Shown one piece after another: positions 32,529 to 43,159 of a DNA stretch of 64,000 bases. The stretch's first letter is position 1. Each line of letters opens with the position of its first letter. Position numbers and translations under genes: made by a program. The stretch is taken from assembly GCA_013407085.1 (NCBI GenBank), contig JACCGJ010001447.1, positions 1-64,000 on the forward strand, in the 5' to 3' direction. Source of the stretch: Atriophallophorus winterbourni. Lineage: Eukaryota; Platyhelminthes; Trematoda; Plagiorchiida; Microphallidae. The notes beneath the pieces were generated by a model. It searched no databases, was not told the DNA's origin, and saw only the letters and a list, made by a program, of their open reading frames with translations.

Positions 32529-32859
32529 ATGTTGAGCAGGTACACCTGGGCGATTTTATTCCTATTGGTTACTGCGAATATGTGCATTACTTTGGGTAAG
32601 TAAAGTATTATGTGCATTAACCTGAAAGAATTACCACTATTCGGAGCTTGGGATGATCTCTTCGAAAGGCAAGAAAAATTATTACGCAAAAACATGGACA
32701 GGAAACGTGAATGCTATGCGTTAGAAAAGAAATATTTTCTTAAAACTGGTAAGTTGATTAGATGACGTTCATTTCGAAGCGTTGACGCCATCACAACGAA
32801 TCAGAGACGAATTCCGGAAATGTCATTTGGAAGGTAACACTCGGCACATTCACATGTGA
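32529..32859 (+). CDS. Small secreted protein, three exons, unit B (identical to A)
   Basis: Exons 32529-32595, 32629-32748 and 32780-32859; introns of 33 and 31 nt. Exons and introns are identical to unit A, so the encoded 88-residue precursor is the same: hydrophobic signal segment, then a charged segment with cysteines at 51 and 77, ending HIHM. The identity extends well beyond the gene in both directions, about 2.6 kb in all, so it reflects recent homogenisation of units A and B rather than selection on this gene alone. An AATAAA follows at 32,862-32,867. Confidence 0.72.
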
Positions 32860-32861
32860 CA

Positions 32862-32867
32862 AATAAA
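32862..32867 (+). terminator. Polyadenylation signal of small gene B
   Basis: AATAAA two nucleotides after the stop, with the same GT-rich run downstream as in unit A. Confidence 0.6.
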
Positions 32868-32889
32868 ATTTTTCTCTAAATGTGTTGTT

Positions 32890-34010
32890 TTTGATTTGAG
32901 CATCTTGACGTTGGTTCAGCCACTTTGCCTACAGTTATTCTGCAGACGCAGTTCTATACTATTCTCCCAATTATTCTACTCGAAGCGGTTTTCATTCCGT
33001 AGAATTATTACGCCGTTATTTCAGTTAGTCTTTGTAGAAATGCACTGGAGATATGAATTGCAATGTGCATACGTTGACGAAGAATCGAGTTATTTGATCG
33101 AGCTAAGTGCTTGTGTTTTTCGTTCCATGTAGCACCACGAAAGGCGATTGATTTCAGATTACATATCATTAAATTCAATTTTTAGTCTTAATGACCAAAA
33201 ATATGGGGAACGTTTAAGAAACAGTTTCATAAAATAGATCTCAGTTTGATTCGATTTAGTAAATAGTGACAGTGGTATTTAGAATGCTACCAAACATCAG
33301 TGATTTTGCGACCGAAATACTCAAATAAGTATTTAAATCGAGTGAAAATATCGTGAAATACTTATTTTAATCCCAATATGAATTAAATCAGAGTAAAGTA
33401 AGACATAAAAACCAATGGGTTGATGTTTGCTCGTCTAGTTTTACAATTAAAGTAGTTTAGTGGGTGAGAATAAAAGGTATACTGTTCGGAGTAAATCAGA
33501 TTGAAGTAAATGAGAATACTTTATAGACTTTAGTCGGAAATGAGTTGCTCTAAGTTGATAAGCATGAGTCCTGGAGTTCAACCTATCTTTAAAACCTTTT
33601 ATGGGATTGCTAGTTGTATTGGATCATAAGTTATCTCTTGATTCGTTGATCGGGGCAGTCAAATAAATTCGAGGAGGCTATCTATTTGCAATAACCTACA
33701 CATTTCTAGTTTAGTTGATCGATGGTAAAGTAAAGACTGATTTCGATATTCTTCAGATTCAAGGAGATCAAGAGAGTACAGCACATTCAAAGATTGGTTT
33801 AACGTACATATTATCAAAAACATTTCTATTGAGAAATTTTTCTAACTACAAAAATATATCGATTTACTTCATACGTGAAAATTAAAAAACTGCCTACCAT
33901 TCAACATTCAAAAAACTTAAAATGTTAAACGTCGGTAAATCCTTCGAATTGATAGACTCTCTGGGATCTCAGCAACTATCATCGGTTACGGATTGGCAGT
34001 AGTTGAAGTC
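32890..34010. other. Unit B spacer, nothing recognised
   Basis: Copy of the unit A spacer (18,260-19,379), nearly identical to it. No gene or RNA recognised. Confidence 0.4.
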
Positions 34011-34011
34011 T

Positions 34012-34447
34012 TCCCGGCAGTGTTATGCGGTATACAAAATGTCCTGCCTATCCGTGGCACTGAATAGAAGGATCTTCGGTATTTTCACAAAGTAGGTACT
34101 CCCGCGGATTATTGACACCTACGTCCGGCCAACAATGAAATACGCTGGTTACCGAAGGACCTGGTTTTGTTGCAACGCGTATTCGACCGCGCGACAAATC
34201 TGATGACGAGACTATACAACAGGTCATACGAGGAGCTGATTGAATCTCTGAACCAATTCGACTTTTCTTACCGCCGTGTCGGGGTGATTTCGTCCCGCTT
34301 TTCATCATTCTGCATACGGTGAAACACCCACTTGAACACCTGTTCCATTGGCACCAACCACGTGGTAACAGATCTCATGTTTTAAAGTTACCTATTCGAC
34401 AATCTAGATCAAATTGTAGAAGGTTCTTCTTTGCTGTCTGAGTTTGT
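34012..34447 (+). pseudogene. CR1 ORF2 C-terminal remnant, unit B
   Basis: Counterpart of 19,380-19,815, with an extra base near 34,270 that restores the local frame through FDFSYRRVG. Divergence from unit A rises sharply here compared with the gene region to its left. Confidence 0.65.
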
Positions 34448-37285
34448 TTTTTCTTCTTCTTCTGGATCGAATGCAAAAGGGATACAATCCCGTTTGAGCT
34501 CGTCCACATCGAGAAAACATGTGTGACTCCTGCTGACAATGCAACACTTGAGAGCATAGGACCAATACCACATTAATTCAGGGATCAGTACCATCCTTCT
34601 CAACAAATGCAGATCCAACGCGGTCTCGAATAGCTGTTCAGGTGGTAGAAGCAAGAGCTTATTCGGCAGCAAGTTTCAAATGTTCAACACCTTCGTGGAT
34701 AGCGTGATCTCATGACTCAGCTTAAGACTGTAATGTTTCTGCAACATGAGGTCATGTCAACGAGTTCTCGGTTCACGTAACATTATGAAGAACCGGAGGA
34801 ACTCGTCGTCATATTGACCAAGAAGAATCCGGCGTGTAACGAGCAGATCAAATTTTTTCCTTCGAAGTTCTAGAGGATGAAGTTTCAGTAAGCTCCCTCG
34901 GTCATCCTACAAGAGGTAGCGCATACCATGAACCATTTAAATCCCCTCCTTTTGTACCATCTTCAAGGAGTCGCGTTAGCCTTTCAACTGAGGAATTCCA
35001 TATTCTAACGTGTGCCGAGTAGAGCTTGTGAAACTAAAGCGGTTAAATACTAAAGATGAACGCTGTATGGCCCGGAGCATCCTAAGAGACCTGTAGGTTA
35101 TCCTACGAGTTTGTGCCTTTGACTTTAGGGAAGCCGAAACCAGAATCCCTAAGTCTTTTTTTCTCCGTAATCACTCTATTATGCTTATTTCCAAATTGTT
35201 TTCCCTAGACATGTGAGCGAAAACCTATGCGAATGACGACAGACTTGTCCTCATTTATAAGCAATGTCCAGAGATTTGTCAAATTGACTAAGTAATCGAC
35301 TGCTCGCTGCAGTTGCTAGTGGCCATCGCGTGAACGGAAAGACGCTCACAGTTTTAGGTCATCCGCGAATAAAAGGCAACATATGACGCCGTGTCTGAAA
35401 AGTAGCTCATGAAAATTTTGAATAATAACGGGCCAAAAACATATCCCTGTGGCACAGATGAGCTCGCTATCACCTCTGAGGGCAGATCGCCATGGACATT
35501 TACACGGTTTGACTGCCATGAAATGACCGCCATGAATGTCTGGATCCACTTAAGAAGACACCCTTGAAAACCTAGACCCTCCAATTTGACGAGCAACCGG
35601 TGTAAGACACACAGTCGAATGTCATGCTAAAGTCGATAAAAATAACAGGAACCGCTTGAACAGAATCCGTCAAGCACACCAGCTTTCTCGCACCAGGAAC
35701 AAGTGACTTACGCATGAGCGATCTTTGGTGAATCCATGATGTTGTGGACAGCAACGCCCATACTCTGAAAGATTTTTTTCTGTTTCGACATTGATCGACT
35801 TCTGTAAAGATTTTCCGATCACATAATTCATTGTGACCGACCTGTACTTGCGGGACAACCAGGGTTCTCAACGTGAAACATAGATTTTATAATACGTTGA
35901 TTCCCTTAACTGTAGTAAGACCCCTAATATTACAGATTTGTTAAACAATCTAGCCGAAAATTGCACAAGACATCTGAAACCGCTTGTATATTTATTGGAT
36001 AAATACTTTCTGGACTTTGCGAGGATGGTGTGTCTATCTGTTCCAACAGAAGTCTAACCGTCTATTAATCTACATTAGGATCAGAAGGAGCGCAGTGTTC
36101 TTATCAACAAAAGAGGATCATTGTTTTCAAGAGAGTATACGGTGGCGTAACCAGGGATTAAGATTTTAAACCATCCTCATCAATGTATGTATGGTGATGC
36201 AAATAGGTGTTTCGGTGCACAGGTAGACTTGTCAAGCAATTGCTGCGTTTTAATACCGTGCAGAGATTTCTAGATTGTCAATAGTTGTCTTAGTCGGTGG
36301 CGTTTCTTTAGATTATGGAAAGCTACTACAGCCTTTAACTTTGCCGCAACAACCTTTCAAAGTTTTTGTCAAACAAAGAAGACCCTTTGCTTTAGTTCGA
36401 CGCATTGTAAACGAAACAGCTACCTCAATAACTGTCCAGATATTTTTCCGATTTTAAACCATCCTCATCAATGTATGTATGGTGATGCAAATAGGTGTTT
36501 CGGTGCACAGGTAGACTTGTCAAGCAATTGCTGCGTTTTAATGCCGTGCAGAGATTTCTAGATTGTCAATAGTTGTCTTAGTCGGTAGCGTTTCTCCAGA
36601 TTGTGAAAAGCTACTACAGCCTTTGCCTTTGCCGCAACAAGCTTTCGAAGTTCTTGTCAAACCAAGAAGACCCTTTGCTTTAGTTCGACGCATTGTAAAC
36701 GAAACAGCTACCTCAATAACTGTCAAGATATTTTTCCGATAACTATCCAAAAATATTCAACATCAGCTGATTGATAGAGAGACAATCGAGAGAGGTGGTA
36801 ACATCACACCACCTATCCGCGTCCACCTTCCGAAAATTGCTTTTGGGAATGTAATCTAGTGCTCAGCCACTGTTGCGCTTCCATCGACAACTTGAGATGG
36901 CATGGTCAATACACCCTAACGTTTTTTCAATCTCGAACGGCATTGGAGTAAATACGAAATACAAAATTGACTCACACCTATTAGCTCCTACACTATTCGC
37001 ATGAGGAACATGCTAAACGAGTTCATCAAGTTCGTTTCTCAAGGTCTTTGCCTCAAAATAAATCAATTTTAAAGGTCCTGAGACCTCCGCAGGCATATCG
37101 TCTCAGCCTACTAACGAACATTTGGCCTCATTCTATCAACATGGAAATCCACAATGCGCATTTTTGGCTCACCTGGCTCCATGCGCTCTGAAATCTTTTT
37201 AGTAGCTTTTCGCATTTTTTTAAGTTCATTCGGTGAGATATCACACAGGAGTCGTGGTTCGCTACCCTTCAAACTGAAAACTTGT
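34448..37285 (-). pseudogene. CR1-D LINE, decayed, unit B
   Basis: Same domain order as 19,816-22,405: RT with FIDFSMTFDCV and SSVPQGYVFGPLLF (35,346-35,870), linker (36,275-36,750), and ORF1 end (about 37,110-37,270). It contains a unit-specific direct duplication of the linker at 36,162-36,737. Confidence 0.7.
36162..36737. repeat. 288-bp direct tandem duplication, unit B only
   Basis: The segment beginning GATTTTAAACCATCCTCATC at 36,162 starts again at 36,450. Both copies cover the CR1-D linker and differ by scattered substitutions. Units A and C have one copy (around 21,520-21,860 and 52,845-53,190). Confidence 0.8.
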
Positions 37286-39074
37286 CTTTAGCAGTAAGTT
37301 CATTTGCACAGCGGTGTCTAACACGAATTTTAAAGTCTTGTGTAATCACATGGCGCTGGCCATTGGCCTAGACGAAATGCTGTGCGTATCGTCACACCTT
37401 TTCTCCTTCGTCGTAAAAGGGGTGCAAGAGCAGAGTTAATGGAAATTGCGTTCCCGTGTAATCCTGTTCATCGCAAAATGTGCTCTTTGTTTTGTAAATC
37501 TTTTGTTATTGTTACCGATTACATTAGTGACTGCGTTGGCTTCTCGACCTATTTGAGTCAATGAACGTTGATTGCACTGTCAGAAATTTATCCATATTTT
37601 AAAAGGAGTGCAGGTAAGTGAGCAACATTTTCAAAAGTGCGCACAGAGTTGGCTTGCACGCCAGTTTGCTACACACATGATGAGTGGTCTTTGCCTACCT
37701 TTGAGGGTGAGCCACCATCTACGTTCACGCCATTGAGCATTTAGGGATATTAGCAGAAGCAGTGTTGACTTGAGGCTGACTTTCCTGCGAACTTGACAAT
37801 AGCCGGTGGAAGGCATATCTTACGTATCGTGCAAATGATATCGAATGAGTTATTTTGGAGCCAGCGATGCATATCTGGCTTCATTCCACCACATCTATTA
37901 TGCACCTACTTTAAACATATTTTACACTGAATGGATTTAGCGTTATCTGCAAGCTGTTTTGAACGTACAATACAAAAATCCCCTCAGTGAGCAGCTAAGT
38001 CTCAATTCTCTTGAGACTTCCTTGCTGCATGATCTAATTTAGCAGATTAACTAGTCGTGACTATATTGGAATCCTTCGAAAAATGCAAAAAATTCTCGTT
38101 ATAATCTGGAAATAGGTCGGATGGCCTCAACAATATCATAAATATCTTAAAAATATGATGTTTCACTTTGACGACCTTAAGTTTAAATTTATATATGAAA
38201 CTAATGTGAAACTCTCTGACCCCATACATCATTTGTGTATAAAGCCAGAATATGTTTAAGGCCAAACTTCACAAGTATAATTTGACCAATACCAACATCG
38301 CACCTCAATACATAGGCTGCCCTTCCATTTTAAGCAGGAATCTTTGCTGTTATTATGCATTCCTATTATTTTATTATATGGTTACTTGCCTTATTTTAAT
38401 TTCAATTTACTTTTAAGATAAATAAAGCTTTTAATTGCTTTGAAACACCCACTGAATTGGGCTGAGATAAGCCGATGAGTTTGTAGAGGCATTAACTGCT
38501 TAAATTGAGGTTTTTTGTCAGGCACACATTCAGACTGTTAAACCGTTTTTTCAATAGCATATGCAAAGTGATTTCGGCACAAATTCTAATGAATGTCCTA
38601 ATTGATTATTTAATTGTTTGAATTAGAAGCTTAGATTGTTGTCGACCAATCAGATGTGAAGAGCATAACGAGTTTTCTCGTAATAACAAGCAGCGCTCAA
38701 GGTAACGAATGAAATCCTTATCTTTCTGCCATGTGATATGATTGTGTGTGATGCTGGCCCAGCCTTAAGTGAGAGAGAACCACAACCGTACTTAAAATCG
38801 TCTATTACCCGAATGAATGAATGAATATCACAATGTGTATACACTAAACGATAACCGCATTATGCTTAGCGATCACTGTTGAGTCATGAATAGTGGATAT
38901 TGCGTGATTATTGCTCATCGCTTCGTATGCGATGTGACGAACGTTCGCTGCTCCGCAGCACTGTTTCTTTCACAACCGTTTCGCACCTCAATTTCTAATA
39001 ACGACTCGCACTGCTAACATTCGCTGGTTTTGTTGAGTCGATGTTAAACGTTTATCGCATATTCTAATATGCCA
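37286..39074. other. Unit B distal spacer, no gene recognised
   Basis: Counterpart of 22,406-24,190. Between about 37,810 and 38,640 it is nearly identical to unit C (54,260-55,090) and clearly different from unit A. AT-rich tract near 38,350-38,420. The TATATAAAT element of A and C is deleted here (around 38,950). Confidence 0.35.
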
Positions 39075-39490
39075 GTGTTGTTCATTTTCTAACCTGAACA
39101 CAAAAGCAATGTTAGTTGATAAACAATCTGAATTTCCTATTTATCACACGGAGCGATCAGCATTCAAATGATCCGATACACAGAACCCCATGACTAGCGA
39201 TAAGACCATCCTTTCGTGTGAACAACAAATTCGACCATTTTTTGTTATTCACTTGAGATGCCTGAAGTGTGAATATTTTGCTCAGTGAGCACACATTTAG
39301 AATTTTCTTTGTGAATATTGAAGTTTAATAAACGAGAACTACTGTTCTTTGTATCAGTGAATCAAGGGCGGATAATTTGGAATGTGAATAATGATTCTGA
39401 TAGTTACAAGATTCAAAAATGTACATCTGGTCGAATGATAAAATATATCAAAAATTGTTAAACATTATTTTCAAACGAGATAAACCTACT
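39075..39490 (-). repeat. CR1-B copy 3, 3' non-coding end
   Basis: Same module as 24,191-24,620; no coding frame. Confidence 0.55.
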
Positions 39491-42400
39491 TGTCCATGTA
39501 GGCATCTAGTGATCTCTTGAAAACGTCAATGCTTCCAGATTGTAACACGTGAGTAGGTAAACTGTTTCGAACTTGCATATTTGCGGCAGTTCAACCTGCT
39601 CTGCTGTTGGTAAAGTTCAGATTGATGACCACGTAGATGTGTGTTACGGAATAGATGAAACACTCGATTGTAAGGATGATTTGTTTGATTGAGCAGTGTC
39701 CAAATAACGATTAGTGCTCCTCGTTGCCGTCTGTATTGAGCTAAATTCGAATTCAATATTTTAAGTCTCTTTCGTACGGATAATTGGAAAGTCCCAGGAC
39801 CAGGTTTGTAGCTCTGCGTTGTGGAGTTTCCATTAGCTGGGAATATTTTTGAATCAATGATCCCTTGCTGGCATGGTATATTTGATATGAGGACGGATGA
39901 AGGTGAAAATCAATTTGTAGATAATGTTAGCGTCAAACGAACCTATGACTGTTCTAAGGAGTTCCAAGTAGCTATTAGCTTTGCTGGCAGCCAGTCGAAA
40001 TTGAATTGAGTTTCCTATGTCAGGTTGGATAATCACGCGTAAATCTTTTTCGGAGGAGGCGGTTTTTATAAATTTACGCCGTGGAAAATATGCTATGTTC
40101 AACTTGCTGTTGAGCAACATTAGGCTCCATTTCAAAGCATTCAGTGGCATAACGTTGTATAGGGACCAGGTGAAAATTTTATCGTTATCCCGTTGCAGTT
40201 TCTGCGTGATGGCTGTGGAGTTTATCTTGCGCAAAGCTCAACGTTATCAGCGAAAATAAGCACAGACAACTGCCCTACAGTAGGCAAGTCGTTTATATAT
40301 ATTAAAACTAAAAGCGGTCCGAGGACTGATCCTTGTGGGACACCACAGGCAACTTTAGTCGACTCGGATAGTTCATTTTTGACTCTCACGTACATCTCAC
40401 GGGATATCATCCATTCATTAATCTATGCATCTAGTTTAACCTGTACTCCGTAGGTGAGTAGTTTCGACGAAAGTATTTCGTACTGACACGATTAGAAAGC
40501 TTTCAAGAAATCGATATAAATCACGTCCACGGAGTTACAGGCATCCAGTAGCTCAGACGAAGCTTATTTTGCTAATAGCCAGTTTTCAGGCGAGATAGTT
40601 TTTTCCTGAATCCATGCTGTGCCTTGTAGATGAAATTATTAATCTCAAAGTGATTCCACAAGGCATCAGCTATGATGGACTCCATTACTTTCGATAGCAC
40701 TGGTAATAAAGCTATCGGACGATAGTTTAATAGATTTTTTCTCTCGCCACCCTTGTAGATTGGACTGATCAGGGCAGTTTTTCAAGTTTCTGGCTTAAAG
40801 CTCTGCTCGAACATTATCGTGAACACGTCAGACGTCGATATTGCCAATTCGGAAGATAGATTATACAAAATGTGTAGGTGTTTGAACAACGTTGAGGGGA
40901 AATTCCATCCCGTAAAGAAATGGCAGCCCGCAGCTGTCAGAGTTTAAAGACTGTCCATGGGTCCACACATGTGAGATTATTGATGTAAATTGTATTCGGA
41001 AAACGTTTGCACAATCTATAAATGATGTCAGTATGCCAGTAGCAGAGGCCAGTGGCGGTATTCCCATTTTAACATTCCGGAGGTCGATTACGTTTTTGTA
41101 CAATGCTTTTGGATACATAACGAATTTTTCGACTAGACTGATTTGGTAATCTTTTCTGTCTTTTCGAATGAGGCACACACGCTTAATTTGCAATAAGGTG
41201 TAGTTGCACCAAGTTAGCCCAGACGGATCTACCAAGTATTTCTACAAGGCATTGTCACGCTTGCACATCCATTTCCGAATGCTGCTTCTGAGAGGCTTTA
41301 TTGGACGCTGTTTGCTGCATATTATTTTCACATTCGATGATAAATCAATAATAATACGGAGTTGGCTGTCAAACGTTTCTCAGATTGTCTTAACTGATTT
41401 GAGTTCAAGGATTTCCTGTTGATTTGAAGAACTAAGAGCTCGAACCAAGTCATAGTTCACAATTGTATTTGTTCGTTGAGTATTTCCTACTGGTTCGTAT
41501 TGATAAATATAATCAAATGTCATGACAACATGATCACTCAATCCGAGTGGAGCTGTATAGGGAACAGATTCTATCATGAGTCCTTCGTTTCTTAGTATGC
41601 GGCCAGGGTAGATGGGGTTTGTGCAGATCGAAATCGCGTTGGTTGTTGTGCATGGTTGTAAAGAGGGGTGCAAATCATTATTTCTTGAAGAAAGCTTTTG
41701 AATGAATCGTCACCTGTAATGTGTGTTGCAAGTGTCGGTACGATAAAATCACCGAGAAGGAGCACATGTGAGTATAGGAGCTTCAATGCAAAACGTATTG
41801 CATTAAAAAGAACAGTGGCAGTGGCAGATGATGAAGAAGGAGGGCGATAAATCAGTGCTAAGAGGCACTTACGTTTATCATGCAAGTCAACAAAGTAAAA
41901 CAACGTATCTTGGACAACTAGCTCAGGGGAGAAAAGTATAGTGCACTTGATGCTCTCATGTAAGTGGAGGAGGACACCGCCACCTTTTACTGTTCGTTCT
42001 TCTCGTTAAATCATCATGTGTGGGATTTTGAATTCAAAGTCGTGTATAGAATTACTCAACGAGATTTCTGTCACTACAATTAAATCCCAAGACGCCGCGG
42101 TCGCACGTGAATAAAGTTCAGTGAACTTGCCCAGAAAGCCCTGAGCATTGGTGTAATGGCATGATAGAGATTTGATTTTTGTTTCAGAAGAAGAACTGAT
42201 AGTAGTGTATTCGCCGACCCAGAATTGGTCGGCTGCTCCAGGTTTTTTTTTGTCTAGGGTGCATTTGATTGACTTGGTGGCGAAGTCAATTCAGGAACGA
42301 TAATTTTCGTGCGTTTTATGTCGTATACAGCCCGAATACGAATTTCAGGAGCTGTGCATTTTTGGCATTGATACCACGCCTCTAGTATTCTATCCTTCGT

Positions 42401-43026
42401 CTCATCTGTGCGGAATGTTATTTTGAGAGGAGGAGGCTGATGCGATTCCTTTTTCGGTTTAAGGTGCATAACATGAGTCGTTATTATGTCCTTTAAACCT
42501 AGGATCTCTTGTGAAAATCTCCGTTTAATGCAATCGTGTTGCAGACGTGTGCTGGATTCTACTTCGTTCGAAATGCGATTTAGAGCCTCTTTTGCTATTT
42601 CCAGATTATAAAGATGAATTTGTCGTTCTTCCCACGGAACGTCCGGAAATATTCGCACAGCCGATTTGTTCAACTCCATGAGGGATAAGGCGAGCAACAT
42701 ATTTTCTACATCTTGGCATTAGCATTACACGCAGTATCCTGGGTGTGTTCGCATGAGGTGAGTTCGGGGTTCTAAATAATCGGGTCAGCGACGTAGGTGA
42801 GGCAGTGATGCGTAAGCTTCTGCAAAAGTTTCCTGTCATCTGCTTCGCGTTGCTTTAGAGCTGGCGAAGTTGATTCAATGAGATTACAGTTAGATCTTCA
42901 ATGTTTGCCTTTTAGGGAATTTTGCTGTTCAAACTCTTCGGTCTTAGCTTCTGCACATTCTTTGATAATCCAGCACTTCCATTCAATTGACTACTGGTGT
43001 GATTCACAGAATCATTGGTCGTACCG
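39491..43026 (-). pseudogene. CR1-B copy 3, ORF2 and most of ORF1, uninterrupted
   Basis: The only CR1-B copy whose ORF2 region has no insertion, so it serves as the reference for the empty sites of CR1-A (about 41,765) and BEL/Pao (about 41,310). Blocks from right to left: ORF1 C-terminal half (42,254-42,840; IFPDVPWEERQ, PPPLKITFRTDETK), endonuclease (41,380-42,200; LIYRPPSSSSATATVL, APLGLSDHVVMTFDY), linker (40,861-41,235), RT with GVPQGSVLGPLLVLIYINDL (40,222-40,410), thumb (39,854-40,234) and C-terminus (39,526-39,756). Frames are broken between blocks. CR1-C is inserted into ORF1 at 43,034. Confidence 0.78.
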
Positions 43027-43159
43027 ATCTGTTCAAAAATTCAAGATTTTATGGTTGAAAAAGCAATTACTTTACAATAACCATGCAGTTGAACTATAGG
43101 TACAAGTGTAAATGTGTGTAGAAAAATGTCAAAATCAAAATAATTCTGGTAGCAATAGA

